Source: Daphnia carinata (taxonomy: Eukaryota > Arthropoda > Branchiopoda > Diplostraca > Daphniidae). Taken from it: a DNA stretch of 64,000 nucleotides. The position numbers and the translations under genes are program-made. A model generated the notes under the pieces. That model ran no database searches. It worked only from the letters and a program-made list of their open reading frames with translations, and was not told where the DNA came from. Of this stretch, positions 62,711 through 64,000 are shown one piece after another (positions within the stretch are counted from its first letter, which is position 1; each line of letters begins with the position of its first letter). The DNA is taken from positions 3,348,001-3,412,000 of the forward strand of contig NC_081336.1 in NCBI RefSeq assembly GCF_022539665.2, read 5' to 3'.

Positions 62711-63475
62711 CCGACAGAGAGCAACCGCGGTAAGTAAAAGTTTTATCACATCTTTCGGAAGAAAATTACTTTGCGTTTAAACATTACAATGCATTCCTTT
62801 TAGCTAAACGCTCTACTGCAGTTTTTTACACGAGAACGTTATATGTAACACATTTTTCGTGATCAATGCACGGTGCTTCAAGGTTAGTCTCTCATTCTAT
62901 TGACTTCTTTTCGCTCGTTTAATGTAGCGTTGAAACGACTGTCAATGCTCGCATTAATAAAACTGCAACAGGGCTAGTTGTACGAGATTCGCAAGAGAGC
63001 TTTCTTTTGTCTGCTCTTCATTAACTTATGGATAGGGAGTTACGTAAAGCTTCCGCACGACGAACATGCCAACAGTCAGTGGGACAGCAGTTGGCAGTAC
63101 AAAGTCTGCATACAATTCTAATCCTACAGCCACGCCATAGACGTTATAAACGATTGTAACTTAATGCCAAATGTTCGTGATAAATCCAGGGGAAGACGAC
63201 CGTACAAAAATAAAAACTTAGCTATTCCTCAGCGTGATCGTAACCTTAGGTTTGTTTTGCGACATGACACTTTGTCTACTATATGTCTTGATCTGATAAG
63301 AAGCGTCTAACATTGATGACATGGTGAGTTCGGAAAAAAAAACCAATGGGTGGGGCTTATTGCTTGCCGCACCATCAAGCTGTTTGACGGATAAGGTGAA
63401 GGGAAGGCTCCGAATTCTGTGCCCTTTCCATGTTCCAGTCGCATTTATATTTTGGTAGTGAACGACGAGAACACC
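62711..63475. other. Intergenic, nothing recognised
   Basis: About 0.76 kb between the peptide gene promoter and the ATG of the next gene. It should contain two divergent promoters. I see no clear TATA box for the downstream gene and no other element. Confidence 0.4.
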
Positions 63476-63803
63476 ATGGAACCGTGGATAAGAACGTTAC
63501 TAAGTTTCCTTATTATTAGTGGTGGTACATACGTATGGGCAAATTCGGGAGAAGTGAAAGACGCTATAGTGAATAACGTGACTAAAGACTGCTGTGATCC
63601 CGAAAAGTACAAACAACTGCAGGATCAGCTAGACATTTTGGAAACCGCTGTACGAAACATCGTCTCAGCAATAGCGAGTCAAAAGAAAGGACCATTTGCT
63701 CCCATCAATGCTATTCTGGAACGTGATCCAGCTTTAAATGCCGTTCTCTCGCCACAGGATAACGTGGGCGCTAAAATTTCAAAAGAGTCGACTGTATTAC
63801 TGG
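63476..63803 (+). CDS. First exon of a secreted protein with helical/coiled-coil segment (partial)
   Basis: ATG at 63476 opens 109 codons to a donor GGTAAAAT at 63803/63804, ending in phase 1. The start was chosen because it begins a signal peptide (MEPWIRTLLSFLIISGGTYV, cleavage near WANS). An upstream in-frame Met at 63419 would bury it. Next come NVTKDCCDPEKYKQLQDQLD and LETAVRNIVSAI, a Leu/Ile-spaced helical stretch, and then a Pro-containing linker. A signal peptide, a Cys pair and a short coiled coil before further exons is the layout of secreted lectin-, C1q- or fibrinogen-like oligomers. The following domain is outside or unresolved, so I do not assign a family. Confidence 0.55.
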
Positions 63804-64000
63804 GTAAAATAAGTATCTCGTGTTTAAGGAGAAAAATACGAAGCTGCACAATTTCTATTCTGTATGCTATAATGAACCTTTTTACACTTGTTACTGTAAG
63901 GTGAGGCAAAACAGTCGGAATTGGAAGGAAATGCGACTATCCAGCTAAAGAGGGCATTAAAATGTTCGTTGGCCCACTTGCTAGACGTTAACGTTTCAGG

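Noticed and set aside
1-64000. CRISPR arrays, bacterial operons, phage or viral genes
   Set aside because: No direct-repeat/spacer pattern and no such coding regions were seen. The window is animal nuclear DNA.

Overview
The window is eukaryotic genomic DNA, most likely from a branchiopod crustacean such as Daphnia. I infer this from the gene set, from very short introns (about 55-75 bp in the receptor gene) and from AT-rich, microsatellite-rich intergenic DNA. No species can be proved from the sequence alone. There are no bacterial operons, rRNA genes or CRISPR arrays.

Left part (1 to ~36 kb). A Wnt5 gene lies on the minus strand with at least eight coding exons; its C-terminal end runs off the window. 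A complete three-exon Fbxl14 gene (F-box plus leucine-rich repeats) lies on the plus strand. The two are head-to-head across ~11.6 kb with no recognisable gene. As far as I know the same neighbours in the same divergent arrangement occur in vertebrates (FBXL14/WNT5B), so this looks like ancient microsynteny. This part is full of homopolymer runs and dinucleotide repeats. About 14 kb with no recognisable gene follows Fbxl14.

Middle part (37-43 kb). A compact ionotropic-glutamate-receptor-like (IR-type) gene lies on the minus strand. Next come an open frame split by one stop codon, a tRNA-Thr(CGU) candidate with a 14-nt intron in the canonical place, and a frameshifted copy of a small secreted-peptide gene.

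Right part (44.8-58.9 kb). This is a giant palindrome. Two inverted arms of ~6.7 kb each surround a ~0.5 kb spacer made largely of three degenerate tRNA-derived modules. The inner arms are almost identical and the outer arms are more diverged. Each arm holds a copy of a five-exon gene for a small protein rich in Gln and charged residues at its N-terminus. The right copy has good splice sites throughout; the left copy has lost two splice donors. Each arm also holds a foldback MITE-like element, a 33-bp minisatellite and a GC-rich block.

Around the palindrome, a ~1.6 kb segment is repeated in direct orientation at 41.1-42.8 kb and 61.2-62.7 kb. Each copy carries a TATA-driven, two-exon gene for a ~55-residue secreted peptide ending in Gly. 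The copy at 62 kb is intact; the copy at 42 kb is frameshifted. The window closes with the first exon of a secreted protein with a helical, possibly coiled-coil segment.
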